From positions 45,166 through 109,165 of the forward strand of contig BJGC01000001.1 in the NCBI GenBank assembly GCA_014190235.1: a stretch of DNA of 64,000 bases, given 5' to 3'. Each line of letters starts with the position of its first letter. Position 1 is the stretch's first letter. The DNA comes from Actinomycetes bacterium. GTDB taxonomy: Bacteria; Actinomycetota; Acidimicrobiia; Acidimicrobiales; Ilumatobacteraceae. The notes beneath the pieces were generated by a model. That model saw only the letters and a program-made list of their open reading frames with translations, was not told where the DNA came from and did not search any database. The position numbers and the translations under genes were made by a program. Positions 23,722-33,245 of the stretch are shown one piece after another.

Positions 23722-25296
23722 ATGCGTCGTCGGTTGCTGTGGTCTCTCATTGGAGTCCTTGTGGTGGCGTTTGGTGGTTTTGCCGGAAACCTTGTTGCTG
23801 GAAACCATCCCTCGCTCGGCCTTGACCTTCAGGGTGGAGCATCCGTCACGCTTGAGCCAATTGGCACGTACGATCCAGCAGCACTTGACGTCGCTGTAGA
23901 CATTATTCGTAAACGTGTTGACTCGATTGGTGTTGCAGAGCCTGAGATTATTCGTCAGGGAGACACTGTGATCGTCAACCTTCCTGGAGTAAAAGACCAA
24001 AAGGCGGCTCTTGAACTAGTCGGAAGTTCTGGTGAGGTTTTGTTGAGGCCTGTGAAGCAGATGGGCACAACCGCCACGACTACAACATTGCCAACGGGTG
24101 CAACTACTACCACTACTGGACCTGCGGGTGTCACGACAACGACTGCGGTAGCGCCAACTTCGGGTGGCCCCGGAAGCGTTCGACGCGCTGCCAACACAAC
24201 GATTCCAGCCACAACTATCGCTACCGACACAACTATTGCTGCTGACTCAACTATTGCAACTCCACCGACAACGGTGAGTGGAGTGACAGATTCCATCACC
24301 ACCAGCGAAGATGATCGAGATCGCGATGTAGTTCTACCCGGTCAAGAAGGTGAATTCGTCTACCTTGTCGGCCCCACTGGAGCCACCGGAAAAGTATTCA
24401 ACAACAACGCCAAAGCCGAGATCAGTAACGGCGCATGGGTGGTAGTTGCCAGTTTGCGAGATGGTGCTGAGGGAGCAGATCAATGGAACGCATTGGCGAC
24501 AGCGTGTTTTAACGCCACCGATGTGTGTCCATCAAAGCAACTCGCAATCGTTCTTGACGGCAAAGTTATTTCCGCACCAACAGTGCAAGAACCAGTTTTT
24601 TCGGGTGGCAACGTACAGATCACGGGCTCTTTCACTGAAAAAGAGGCCAAGCAGTTGGCTAAGTACCTCCAGTTTGGTGCTGTTCCAGTTCGTTTTAGTG
24701 CGCCAACCGTGCAAACCGTTTCGGCATCACTCGGTAAAGACTCGCTGAAAGCGGCGATCGTGAGTGGAATCATCGGAATCTTGCTTGTGTTGCTTTTCTT
24801 GTTGTTTTATTACCGAGTGATGGCCCTAGTGGTGCTTGGTGGTCTCGCCGTGTCGGGCTTGTTGTTGTGGAGCATTATCTCTTGGCTATCCAAGACAAAT
24901 GGCTTGGCTCTCACCTTGTCAGGAACCGCGGGAATCATTGTTTCGATCGGTGTCACAGTTGACTCATATGTTGTGTTTTTTGAACGGCTAAAAGACGATA
25001 TTCAAAGTGGACGAACCCTCAAGAACTCTGCCCAACGAGGCTTTGAAAGCGCTTGGCGAACAATTCTTGCGGCTGACACCGTGTCGCTCATCGGTGCGCT
25101 TGTGCTGTGGTGGTTAACGGTCGGTTCTGTTCGCGGATTTGCATTCTTCTTGGGTCTCTCTACTCTGACTGACATTGTCGTGTCGTATTTCTATACAAGA
25201 CCAACAGTGTTGTTGCTGTCGCGAACCAGATTTCTTAATAGCGGTCGGGTGCTTGGTGTGCGACGCACGGCTAGTCCAGCGATAGGGGACCAATGA
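23722..25296 (+). CDS. secD: Protein translocase subunit SecD
   Basis: Membrane component that uses proton flow to pull exported proteins out of the Sec channel. The N-terminal helix is followed by GLDLQGGASVTLEP, the periplasmic P1 domain, and five C-terminal helices including GIIVSIGVTVDSYVVFFERLK. The 524 residues include a low-complexity insertion at about 114-198, rich in Thr, Ala and Pro, placed inside the external domain. Two cysteines in ACFNATDVCPSK could form a disulfide outside the cell. The stop overlaps secF by 4 bases. Confidence 0.96.
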   Translation: MRRRLLWSLIGVLVVAFGGFAGNLVAGNHPSLGLDLQGGASVTLEPIGTYDPAALDVAVDIIRKRVDSIGVAEPEIIRQGDTVIVNLPGVKDQKAALELVGSSGEVLLRPVKQMGTTATTTTLPTGATTTTTGPAGVTTTTAVAPTSGGPGSVRRAANTTIPATTIATDTTIAADSTIATPPTTVSGVTDSITTSEDDRDRDVVLPGQEGEFVYLVGPTGATGKVFNNNAKAEISNGAWVVVASLRDGAEGADQWNALATACFNATDVCPSKQLAIVLDGKVISAPTVQEPVFSGGNVQITGSFTEKEAKQLAKYLQFGAVPVRFSAPTVQTVSASLGKDSLKAAIVSGIIGILLVLLFLLFYYRVMALVVLGGLAVSGLLLWSIISWLSKTNGLALTLSGTAGIIVSIGVTVDSYVVFFERLKDDIQSGRTLKNSAQRGFESAWRTILAADTVSLIGALVLWWLTVGSVRGFAFFLGLSTLTDIVVSYFYTRPTVLLLSRTRFLNSGRVLGVRRTASPAIGDQ

Positions 25297-26435
25297 TGTC
25301 AGGTAAAATTAGTCGTCTATATCGCGGAGAAACAACGGTCGATTTCTATGGTCGACGCAGAATTGGTTTTTTTCTTTCGCTTTTCGTTGCTGTCGTCACA
25401 GTTGTATCTCTAGCCTCGCAAGGCCTCAACTTAGGGATTGACTTTAAGGGTGGCGTTGCATGGGAAGTTCCAGCCTCGAAAACTTTTGACGTAGAACAAG
25501 CAAGGAACGTTCTCGATGCCAATGGCATTTCAAGCAAAGACGCCAAGGTTCAGGTTTTGACATCTGGAACTGATCAACGAATTCGAATTCAGGTTGGCGA
25601 TCAACCAACAGAAAAAATTAATGTGCTCAAGGAAGCTTTTGCGAAGGATGCTGGCGTTAACACCGACCTGGTGAGTGTGGCTGCAGTGAGCTCAACATGG
25701 GGACGCAGCATCACCGAAAAAGCATTGCGTGCACTTGTTGTGTTCTTTGCTCTGGTATCTCTCTATATTGCATTTCGTTTTGAATGGAAAATGGCGCTTG
25801 CGGCAATTATCGCAATGGTGCATGATGTGCTCATCAGTGTTGGCGTGTATTCACTTCTTGGTCTAGAAGTAACACCGGCAACTGTTGTGGCATTCTTAAC
25901 GATCTTGGGCTTCAGTTTGTATGACACCATCGTTGTATTTGACAAAATCCAAGAGAATGATCATCGTTTTAAAACAAGTCGTGTGTCTTATGGCGATGTC
26001 ATCAACGTGTCGATGAATCAAGTACTGATGCGATCGTTAAACACAAGCATCGCCGCAATTCTGCCGGTGCTGAGTTTGCTTGTTCTTGGGTCATGGGTGA
26101 TGGGCGCGATTGCACTTCAGGAGTTTGCGGTGGCATTGCTTGTTGGTCTACTTACAGGCGCGTATTCGTCGATTTATATTGCTAGTCCCTTGCTCGGAAT
26201 GTTCAAAGAGCATGAGACAAAGTATTCGGGTATGCGCGGACACCGTGCACTTGGGCCAGAAATGACTCGCCTCATCTTGACTGGTGCTGCCGCAGGTCGT
26301 CGGGCGACGGCACAGCGGTCGGAGGCCACTCGTATTGATGAGGCAGTTGAACAAGCATCAACAGACCAAGACCTAGAGACCGCATCAACGGTGTTGAGTC
26401 ATCCTCCAAGACCTCGTAAAAAAGGTCGCCGCTAG
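25293..26435 (+). CDS. secF: Protein translocase subunit SecF
   Basis: Partner of SecD, 380 residues with six membrane segments. LGIDFKGGVAWEV after the first helix and TILGFSLYDTIVVFDKIQEN in helix 4 are the family signatures, and NTSIAAILPVLSLLV follows. The C-terminal 70 residues are cytosolic, polar and end in a basic cluster (PRPRKKGRR). ATGATG gives two possible starts one codon apart. It is translationally coupled to secD. Confidence 0.96.
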   Translation: MMSGKISRLYRGETTVDFYGRRRIGFFLSLFVAVVTVVSLASQGLNLGIDFKGGVAWEVPASKTFDVEQARNVLDANGISSKDAKVQVLTSGTDQRIRIQVGDQPTEKINVLKEAFAKDAGVNTDLVSVAAVSSTWGRSITEKALRALVVFFALVSLYIAFRFEWKMALAAIIAMVHDVLISVGVYSLLGLEVTPATVVAFLTILGFSLYDTIVVFDKIQENDHRFKTSRVSYGDVINVSMNQVLMRSLNTSIAAILPVLSLLVLGSWVMGAIALQEFAVALLVGLLTGAYSSIYIASPLLGMFKEHETKYSGMRGHRALGPEMTRLILTGAAAGRRATAQRSEATRIDEAVEQASTDQDLETASTVLSHPPRPRKKGRR

Positions 26436-26452
26436 TCATTCCCACCGTTGGG

Positions 26453-26458
26453 TAGCCT
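26453..26458 (+). promoter_or_regulatory. Predicted -10 element of rel
   Basis: TAGCCT preceded by GG and followed by exactly 6 bases (TGGGAG) and the ATG at 26465; leaderless start predicted. Confidence 0.6.
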
Positions 26459-26464
26459 TGGGAG

Positions 26465-28684
26465 ATGGGCACCGTAGACAGAGTTCTTCCCTGGAGAAGA
26501 CACCACAATGCCCCAGTTGATGAGTTAGGCGCACTGTTGCTGAGTTATCGGCATCGGCACCCTAAGGCGTCGGTGGCGCTCATCAATAAAGCATATGAAA
26601 CTGCTCGCGAAGCCCATCGAAGTCAAGTGCGATCAAGCGGTGAGTCTTATATCAACCATCCCATTGCTGTTGCTCGCATAGTTGCTGATATCGGCCTCGA
26701 TGAGATCTCGTTGGCGGCTGCGCTGCTGCATGATGCGGTAGAGGACACGGAGATCACAGTTGCCGATGTTGAGCGCGATTTTGGCAACGAGGTTGCGTCG
26801 ATTGTTGACGGAGTGACCAAACTTGAGCGACTACATTTCGATTCGCACGAAGAACAACAGGCTGCCACAATGCGAAAAATGCTTGTGTCAATGGCCAAGG
26901 ATCTTCGTGTCCTTGTGATCAAACTTGCTGATCGTCTGCACAACATGCGCACTCTTGCCGGAGTCCCTCTCGATAAGCAGCAAAGAGTCGCGCAAGAGAC
27001 ATTAGATATTTATGCCCCCCTCGCTCATCGTTTGGGCATGCAAGAGATGAAGCAAGAACTTGAAGATCTTGCTTTTGCCGCTATTTATCCCAAGCGATAC
27101 GCCGAACTAGATCAACTCGTCTCAACTCGTTCGCCTGAGCGAGATGTTTTTCTGGCGCGATCGGTTGCAGAAGTACATGCCCGCTTATCTGATGTGCAGA
27201 TTCAAGCAGAAGTAACGGGTCGCGGAAAACACCTCTGGAGCATCTATGAAAAAATGGTGCAAAAAGAACGTGGCTTCGACGAAATTTTTGACCTTGCTGC
27301 GATTCGTATCATTGTTGAAAGCGTTCGTGATTGCTATGCCGCACTCGGCTGTATTCACGGAAAATTCAAGCCAGTTGTGGGTCGCTTTAAGGACTACATT
27401 GCGATGCCAAAATTCAACTTGTATCAGTCTCTACACACCACGGTCATCGGGCCAGGCGGCAAAGCGCTAGAAGTACAGATTCGCACACGCGAAATGCACG
27501 ATCGCGCCGAACGCGGAGTCGCTGCGCATTGGGCATATAAAGATAGTTCCGACGTCTCAGATATTGATTGGCTCAGCAGCATTATTGACTGGCAATCCGA
27601 GATCAGTGATCCGTCCCAGTTTATGGAGAGCCTCAAGACAGATCTCGAGCAAGATGAGATCTTTGCGTTTACGCCTAAAGGACGGGTAGTGACATTGCCC
27701 CTCAAGGCCACACCAGTTGATTTTGCATACGCCGTACACACTGAAGTTGGGCACGCTTGTATCGGCGCCCGAGTGAATGGACGCCTCGTCTCGCTTGATT
27801 CAGAACTTCGCTCTGGTGACACGTGTGAAATATTTACGTCAAAAGTAGAAGATTCTGCACCCTCAAGAGATTGGCTTGGCTTTGTCGAGTCACCGCGCGC
27901 AAAAAATAAGATTCGTCAATGGTTCTCACGTGAGCGACGAGATGACATGATTGAGCTTGGCCGCGACGAGTTAACTGCTGAATTACGCCGAGAAGCTCTT
28001 CCAGTACAAAGAATCTGGACCTCAGAAGCATTTCTTCATGAACTAGATGCCTTGAGTTATGCCGACACCGACACACTGTTTGCTGCTATCGGGGAACACC
28101 ATGTTTCTGCACGTGGCTTTGCTCAGCGCATTGCACGCATTGTGCGCGGAGACACCACAGATGAACAGATGTCCGTCTCTGGCCGCATTAACCAACCCGA
28201 AATACATCGCCGTACATCACCCGGTATTCATGTCGACGGAATCGACGATGTTTTAGTGCGGCTATCGCGGTGTTGCACCCCCGTTCCAGGCGACGACATC
28301 ATTGGTTTTGTCACCAAAGGTCGAGGAGTGAGTGTACATCGCTCAGATTGCGCTAATGCGATCTCTCTCATGAACGAACAAGCATCCCGATTGATCGACG
28401 TCGAATGGTCCGGAACAGGTGAAGGAGGTGTTTTTCGAGCAGGTGTCGAAGTTGTGGCACTCGATCGCAATCGATTATTACGAGATGTCGCCAACGCACT
28501 GTCTGAGCAGCATGTCAATATCGTTTCGTGCAGCACTAATACAGGAGCCGATCGTGTCGCTAAAATGCGTTTTGAGTTCGAACTTGCCGACCCCAACCAC
28601 CTCGACGCAGTTCTTCGAACAATCAAGTCGATTGAGGCTGTTTATGATGCATATCGCATCGTCCCTGGCGCGAACGCCGACTAA
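26465..28684 (+). CDS. rel: Bifunctional (p)ppGpp synthetase/hydrolase, RelA/SpoT family
   Basis: Makes and degrades the alarmone (p)ppGpp in response to amino acid starvation. Both active domains look intact: the hydrolase HD domain (SYINHPIAVARIV, then LLHDAVEDTE with His89 and Asp90) and the synthetase (RFKDYIAMPKFNLYQSLHTT). TGS follows (FAFTPKGRVVTLP), then a zinc-finger/RIS region with the CCTPVPGDDIIGF motif, and a C-terminal ACT domain (about 655-735). The 739-residue length fits the long actinobacterial Rel. The stop TAA is the start of the hisS promoter hexamer. Confidence 0.96.
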   Translation: MGTVDRVLPWRRHHNAPVDELGALLLSYRHRHPKASVALINKAYETAREAHRSQVRSSGESYINHPIAVARIVADIGLDEISLAAALLHDAVEDTEITVADVERDFGNEVASIVDGVTKLERLHFDSHEEQQAATMRKMLVSMAKDLRVLVIKLADRLHNMRTLAGVPLDKQQRVAQETLDIYAPLAHRLGMQEMKQELEDLAFAAIYPKRYAELDQLVSTRSPERDVFLARSVAEVHARLSDVQIQAEVTGRGKHLWSIYEKMVQKERGFDEIFDLAAIRIIVESVRDCYAALGCIHGKFKPVVGRFKDYIAMPKFNLYQSLHTTVIGPGGKALEVQIRTREMHDRAERGVAAHWAYKDSSDVSDIDWLSSIIDWQSEISDPSQFMESLKTDLEQDEIFAFTPKGRVVTLPLKATPVDFAYAVHTEVGHACIGARVNGRLVSLDSELRSGDTCEIFTSKVEDSAPSRDWLGFVESPRAKNKIRQWFSRERRDDMIELGRDELTAELRREALPVQRIWTSEAFLHELDALSYADTDTLFAAIGEHHVSARGFAQRIARIVRGDTTDEQMSVSGRINQPEIHRRTSPGIHVDGIDDVLVRLSRCCTPVPGDDIIGFVTKGRGVSVHRSDCANAISLMNEQASRLIDVEWSGTGEGGVFRAGVEVVALDRNRLLRDVANALSEQHVNIVSCSTNTGADRVAKMRFEFELADPNHLDAVLRTIKSIEAVYDAYRIVPGANAD

Positions 28685-28687
28685 CCT
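28682..28687 (+). promoter_or_regulatory. Predicted -10 element of hisS, overlapping the rel stop codon
   Basis: TAACCT, whose TAA is the rel stop, followed by 8 bases and GTG at 28696. Confidence 0.5.
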
Positions 28688-28695
28688 GACTTGTC

Positions 28696-29973
28696 GTGCC
28701 TTCGTTTCAGACCAGTCCCGGAACCAGAGATATTCTGCCGCCAGATGCCGCTCGCTGGCGGGAATTCAACGCGATTTTTGCTGACACCGTAGAAGCCGCG
28801 GGTTACGGGTGCATTATCCCCCCAATGTTTGAGGATGCAGCCGTGTTTCATCGAATCGGCGAAGCAACAGATGTCGTCTCTAAAGAAATGTATGACTTCC
28901 AAGACAAAGGAGGTCGGCATGTCTCTTTGCGCCCCGAACAAACTGCAAGCGTGTGTCGTGCCTACGCTCAACATCGACCTACTACTCCCTGGAAGGTGTG
29001 GTACACGGGTCCAAATTTTCGATATGAAAAGGCACAAGCGGGTCGATACAGACAATTCGATCAAGTTGGCATCGAGGCCCTCGGTGTTTATGATTCGGCT
29101 CTTGATGTAGAAGTAATTGCACTTGCCTGGAAGTTCTATCAGAGACTCGGGCTTTTGAATGTGCAACTGTTTATTAACTCTTTAGGTGACGATGGTGACC
29201 GGGAACGATACGTCGAAGCACTTCGCAACTATTTTTTGTCTCATGCTGATGCATTAACGCCAGAGGCATGTCAGACACTCAACAAAAATCCATTGCGTGT
29301 GCTGGATTCAAAACGCCAGGGCGATGCAGAAATTATTGCTGGTGCACCAAAGATCACCGAGTTCTTAAGTGACTCTGCGCGCCAACACTTTGAGGAAGTT
29401 CTTGAGGGTCTACGAGTCTTGGGCATACCATTTACTCAAAATGAGCATCTCGTGCGTGGGCTTGATTATTATCGCCGCACTACTTTTGAGTTTGTATCGA
29501 CGGCTCTTGAATCAGCACAAAATGCTGTTGGCGGAGGCGGACGCTACGACGGCCTCGTCAAAGATCTGGGCGGACCCGATACCCCCGGAATTGGCTTTGC
29601 GCTAGGCCTTGATCGCACGTTATTGGCATGTGACGCGGAGGGTGTTTTTGGAGCGCCAAGTTCTTCGGTAGATGTCTTTGTCGTTGATGTTGTCGATGGC
29701 ACCTACGCACTATCCGTGACAAGCGAGCTTCAAGATGCTGGCTATAGCGCAGATCGTGCATTTGATGCGCGCAGCATGAAAGCACAAATGAAATCAGCCG
29801 ACCGCAGTGGCGCTCGGTTTGCCATCATCATTGCCCAAGACGAGGTCGCACGTGGCTCATACACGATTCGCGACATGACATCTGCCCAACAGCAACTCGT
29901 CGCCAAGGGAGACCTCGTAGAATTTCTTACTCGCAATCTTGGAGCGAGAACCCCACGGAGACACCCATCATGA
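28696..29973 (+). CDS. hisS: Histidine--tRNA ligase
   Basis: Class II synthetase of 425 residues. The N-terminus PGTRDILPPDAARW is typical; motif 1 lies around GCIIPPMFEDAAVF, motif 2 around GPNFRYEKAQAGRYRQFDQ, and the histidine-specific motifs are LVRGLDYYRRTTFEF and GGGGRYDGLVKDLGG. An anticodon-binding domain occupies the last 95 residues or so. The GTG start follows TAACCT by 8 bases, and the stop overlaps aspS. Confidence 0.96.
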   Translation: MPSFQTSPGTRDILPPDAARWREFNAIFADTVEAAGYGCIIPPMFEDAAVFHRIGEATDVVSKEMYDFQDKGGRHVSLRPEQTASVCRAYAQHRPTTPWKVWYTGPNFRYEKAQAGRYRQFDQVGIEALGVYDSALDVEVIALAWKFYQRLGLLNVQLFINSLGDDGDRERYVEALRNYFLSHADALTPEACQTLNKNPLRVLDSKRQGDAEIIAGAPKITEFLSDSARQHFEEVLEGLRVLGIPFTQNEHLVRGLDYYRRTTFEFVSTALESAQNAVGGGGRYDGLVKDLGGPDTPGIGFALGLDRTLLACDAEGVFGAPSSSVDVFVVDVVDGTYALSVTSELQDAGYSADRAFDARSMKAQMKSADRSGARFAIIIAQDEVARGSYTIRDMTSAQQQLVAKGDLVEFLTRNLGARTPRRHPS

Positions 29974-31733
29974 GCAGTACATCAATGCGCACGCATCTTT
30001 GTGGAGCGGTACGAGAAACCAATATTGGCCATACCATCACTGTGTGCGGTTGGGTAGGGCGACGTCGTGAACATGGCGAGCACTTGGCTTTCTTGGATAT
30101 TCGTGATCATTCCGGCATCATTCAGTGTGTTGTTGACAACAACGTAGACGTGCGTAGTGAGTATGTAGTGCAGGTAACTGGAGTTGTTCGTGCCAGACCA
30201 GAAGGAACGATTAACGCCAACATCCCGACGGGGGCAGTCGAACTCGGAGACTGCGTCGTGGTTGTGCTGAACAGCGCAGAGTCACCTCCATTCGCTATTG
30301 ACGCACGGGCGGACGATGTTGACGAATTGATTCGTCTGAAATTTCGATACCTAGATATCCGCCGCGAACGCCTGCAAAAGAATCTTCGTTTGCGTGCTTC
30401 TATCAACTCTGCCATCCGAGAAGCAATGGAGTTACAGGGATTTGTTGAAGTGGAGACACCGATGTTGATGCCCTCAACACCAGAAGGGGCTCGTGAGTTT
30501 TTGGTTCCATCTCGCAAAGAACCAGGTTCCTTTTATGCTTTGCCACAATCTCCCCAACTCTGGAAACAGTTGCTAATGCTGGCGGGCATCGATAGGTACT
30601 ATCAGATTGCGCGTTGCTTGCGCGACGAAGATCTTCGGGCAGATCGTCAGTACGAGTTCATGCAATTAGACGCTGAGATGTCCTTTGTCAACCAAGACGA
30701 TGTCTTGTCTGCGATCGGTGCTGCCGTAACTGCTGCGGCAACCGCAGCAACCGGATATGCGCCCCCACAGATTGAACGAATGACATGGCGCGATGCGATG
30801 GAGAACTATGGCGTGGACAAGCCTGACCTTCGTTTTGAAATGAAGCTTGTCGAAGTCACATCAGTATTCAGTGCCACGGAGTTCAAAGCCTTTGCCGGAG
30901 CGCAGTCAATCAAAGCAATCTGTGTTGATGCGCTCACGTATCCAGATGCCGCGGCCTCTGGCCGAAACAAACTTGATGCGTTCACGGATCGAGCAAAAAA
31001 AATGGGAGCAAAAGGTTTGGTCTGGATAAAAGTTGGGGCAGATTTGGTGTTTGATTCACCGGTAGCCAAGTTTTTGTCAGACACGGAGAAGGCTGCCTTG
31101 CTTAGGTCAACGGGCGCGGTGCAAGGCGATCTTATTTTGATCGTGGCAGATGAGTGGGCCACGACGTGTGAGGTATTGGGGCAGTTGCGCAACGACATCG
31201 GACGTCCACCGGTGCATGAGGGTCCGTATCGATATGTCTGGGTAATGGATTTTCCATTATTTGTAGGAGTTGACCCAGTAACGGGAGCACCTCGTCCAGG
31301 GCATCATCCGTTTTGTCATCCCCACCCTGACGATATTCATTTAATGGAGACCGACCCACTGAAGGTTCGTGCGTTGGCCTATGACCTGGTGCTGAACGGA
31401 TGGGAGCTAGGAAGCGGTTCAATTCGTATTCACGAACCTGAGTTGCAGCGACGGGTATTCAACTTGCTCGGAATCTCTGACGATGAGGCCGATAAGAAGT
31501 TTGGATTCTTCTTGCAGCCATTCAAATACGGAGCGCCTCCACATGGTGGCTTTGCTTTTGGAATTGATCGTCTCACGGCTGTGCTCGCTGGAGAAGAAAA
31601 CATTCGTGAAGTGATTGCTTTCCCAAAGACTCAGAGTGGCACAGATCCGATGACAAATGCACCAACACACGTCGATGCGAAGCATCTGACAGAACTTGGC
31701 CTGCGTGTGCTTCCTCCTCCAGTTTCGGCATAG
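29970..31733 (+). CDS. aspS: Aspartate--tRNA ligase
   Basis: Class IIb synthetase, 587 residues. The N-terminal OB-fold anticodon domain has VCGWVGRRREHGEHLAFLDI, the catalytic core has FRYLDIRRERLQ, PQSPQLWKQLLM and a GAD-type insertion, and motif 3 is FAFGIDRLTAVLAG. Many actinobacteria use a non-discriminating AspRS together with GatCAB to make Asn-tRNA; I cannot decide between the two types here. The ATG overlaps the hisS stop by 4 bases. rarA begins three bases after the stop. Confidence 0.96.
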   Translation: MSSTSMRTHLCGAVRETNIGHTITVCGWVGRRREHGEHLAFLDIRDHSGIIQCVVDNNVDVRSEYVVQVTGVVRARPEGTINANIPTGAVELGDCVVVVLNSAESPPFAIDARADDVDELIRLKFRYLDIRRERLQKNLRLRASINSAIREAMELQGFVEVETPMLMPSTPEGAREFLVPSRKEPGSFYALPQSPQLWKQLLMLAGIDRYYQIARCLRDEDLRADRQYEFMQLDAEMSFVNQDDVLSAIGAAVTAAATAATGYAPPQIERMTWRDAMENYGVDKPDLRFEMKLVEVTSVFSATEFKAFAGAQSIKAICVDALTYPDAAASGRNKLDAFTDRAKKMGAKGLVWIKVGADLVFDSPVAKFLSDTEKAALLRSTGAVQGDLILIVADEWATTCEVLGQLRNDIGRPPVHEGPYRYVWVMDFPLFVGVDPVTGAPRPGHHPFCHPHPDDIHLMETDPLKVRALAYDLVLNGWELGSGSIRIHEPELQRRVFNLLGISDDEADKKFGFFLQPFKYGAPPHGGFAFGIDRLTAVLAGEENIREVIAFPKTQSGTDPMTNAPTHVDAKHLTELGLRVLPPPVSA

Positions 31734-31736
31734 GAC

Positions 31737-32978
31737 ATGTCAGCGCCCGACCTGTTTTCTGCAGCGGCGCAAGAACGCCTCAAGTCTCGTGCTCCACTTG
31801 CATCGCGTATGCGTCCACGAACCTTGGATGAAATTGTCGGACAAAAACATTTAGTAGGGTCGGGATGTGTTCTGCGTCTTCTCGTTGAGAAAGATGCATT
31901 GTCGTCAGTGATCTTGTGGGGTCCACCCGGAACCGGAAAAACAACTCTTGCAGAAGTAATCGCCCAATCAACTGCTCGAGATTTTCATCGCCTCTCTGCT
32001 GTCTCTGCAGGAGTCAAAGACGTGCGCGAAGTTATTGAACACGCACGACAACGACTCGGTGAAGCCGGCAAGTCTTCAATCGTCTTTATTGACGAGATTC
32101 ATCGCTTTTCTAAATCACAACAAGATGCATTACTTCCGGCAGTCGAAAACGGAACAATCACATTGATTGGGGCAACGACGGAGAACCCCATGTTCGAGGT
32201 GAACGCGCCACTGCGCAGTCGCTCTACGTTGTTTCGCTTAGAGCCACTAGATGAGCACGATATAGAAATATTGCTGAATCGTGGACTGGAGTGCCTAGGT
32301 CAAGAAGCGACGTCCCAAGCAGTTGCACTCTTGGTCTCGCGCTGTGTGGGGGACGGTCGCCAAGCTCTCACATCATTAGAAGTTGCGGCAGCGATTGCTG
32401 ACCAAGACGTCATTTCGGTAACTCATGCAGAAGCCGCACTCAGTACATCGTCACTTCGATACGGACGCGACGATCACTACGACGTGGTGTCTGCTTTTAT
32501 CAAAAGTATTCGTGGTTCTGATGTAGATGCCGGCATTCATTGGTTGGCACGCATGCTCGAAGCAGGAGAGGATGCACGATTCATCGCGAGACGGCTTGTG
32601 ATCTTGGCAAGTGAAGATATCGGCATGGCAGACCCAACTGCATTATTGGTCGCCACTGCGGCAGCGCAAGCCGTTGAGTACGTCGGTCTTCCAGAAGCGC
32701 AGTTGAACTTGGCCCAAGCAGTTATTCATCTTGGGCGAGCACCAAAGAATAATGCCGTCGCTCAGGCAATTTGGACAGCACGCCAAGATGTTAGAGATGG
32801 CTTGATCGGCGAAGTTCCCCAGTTTCTGAGGGATGCTCACTACCGCGGGGCCGATGAATTGGGTCACGGGGTCGGATATGTGTCCCCCCATGATGACCCA
32901 ACGGCGAAACAGCAATATTTACCAGATTCAGTTGCTGATAAGACCTATTACCGTGAGACTAGTGCTGTTGACGAGTAG
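31737..32978 (+). CDS. rarA: Replication-associated recombination ATPase RarA (MgsA)
   Basis: AAA+ ATPase acting at stalled replication forks, 413 residues. [17 protein letters not shown] at the N-terminus, Walker [10 protein letters not shown], Walker [15 protein letters not shown] and sensor 1 [12 protein letters not shown] are all present. The C-terminal tetramerisation part includes [20 protein letters not shown] and IASEDIG-like [11 protein letters not shown], which separates RarA from DnaX and RuvB relatives. It lies between aspS and alaS, as in other actinobacteria. Confidence 0.95.
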   Translation: MSAPDLFSAAAQERLKSRAPLASRMRPRTLDEIVGQKHLVGSGCVLRLLVEKDALSSVILWGPPGTGKTTLAEVIAQSTARDFHRLSAVSAGVKDVREVIEHARQRLGEAGKSSIVFIDEIHRFSKSQQDALLPAVENGTITLIGATTENPMFEVNAPLRSRSTLFRLEPLDEHDIEILLNRGLECLGQEATSQAVALLVSRCVGDGRQALTSLEVAAAIADQDVISVTHAEAALSTSSLRYGRDDHYDVVSAFIKSIRGSDVDAGIHWLARMLEAGEDARFIARRLVILASEDIGMADPTALLVATAAAQAVEYVGLPEAQLNLAQAVIHLGRAPKNNAVAQAIWTARQDVRDGLIGEVPQFLRDAHYRGADELGHGVGYVSPHDDPTAKQQYLPDSVADKTYYRETSAVDE

Positions 32979-32998
32979 CGACAAAGGAAGTGATTGTC

Positions 32999-33211
32999 AT
33001 GATGAAGAGATTATTTTGGATTGCCGTCGGCGCCCTGTGCGGAGTGTTTGGATATCAGCGGACAAAACGCACTGTGGCAGATTTTACGGACCGCCTGACG
33101 CCCACAAATATCGCCAGCAATGCAATGGAGCAAGCGCTCAAAATCTTTGGCCGACTAGGTAAAGCCTTGCGTGCTGCGACGGATATCTTGCTCAGCGACG
33201 ACACTCCCTAG
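32999..33211 (+). CDS. Small membrane-anchored protein upstream of alaS (DUF6167-like)
   Basis: A 70-residue protein with one N-terminal membrane helix (RLFWIAVGALCGVFGY), a basic stretch, and a helical tail containing RLTPTNIASNAMEQALK. Actinobacteria often have a similar small protein just before alaS; the helix-basic-helix pattern and position suggest DUF6167, from memory rather than a search. The function is unknown. The ATG at 32999 has AAGGAAG 8 bases upstream; a second ATG follows directly and a GTG lies 9 bases before. Confidence 0.7.
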   Translation: MMKRLFWIAVGALCGVFGYQRTKRTVADFTDRLTPTNIASNAMEQALKIFGRLGKALRAATDILLSDDTP

Positions 33212-33230
33212 TCAGCCTTGCCTCAGACAA

Positions 33231-33236
33231 TAGGAT
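33231..33236 (+). promoter_or_regulatory. Predicted -10 element of alaS
   Basis: TAGGAT followed by 9 bases and the ATG at 33246. Confidence 0.4.
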
Positions 33237-33245
33237 TCAAGTCGT

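Noticed and set aside
24061-24300. Threonine codon run in secD as a tandem DNA repeat
   Set aside because: Triplets are mixed and not periodic at the DNA level; it is a peptide-level bias.
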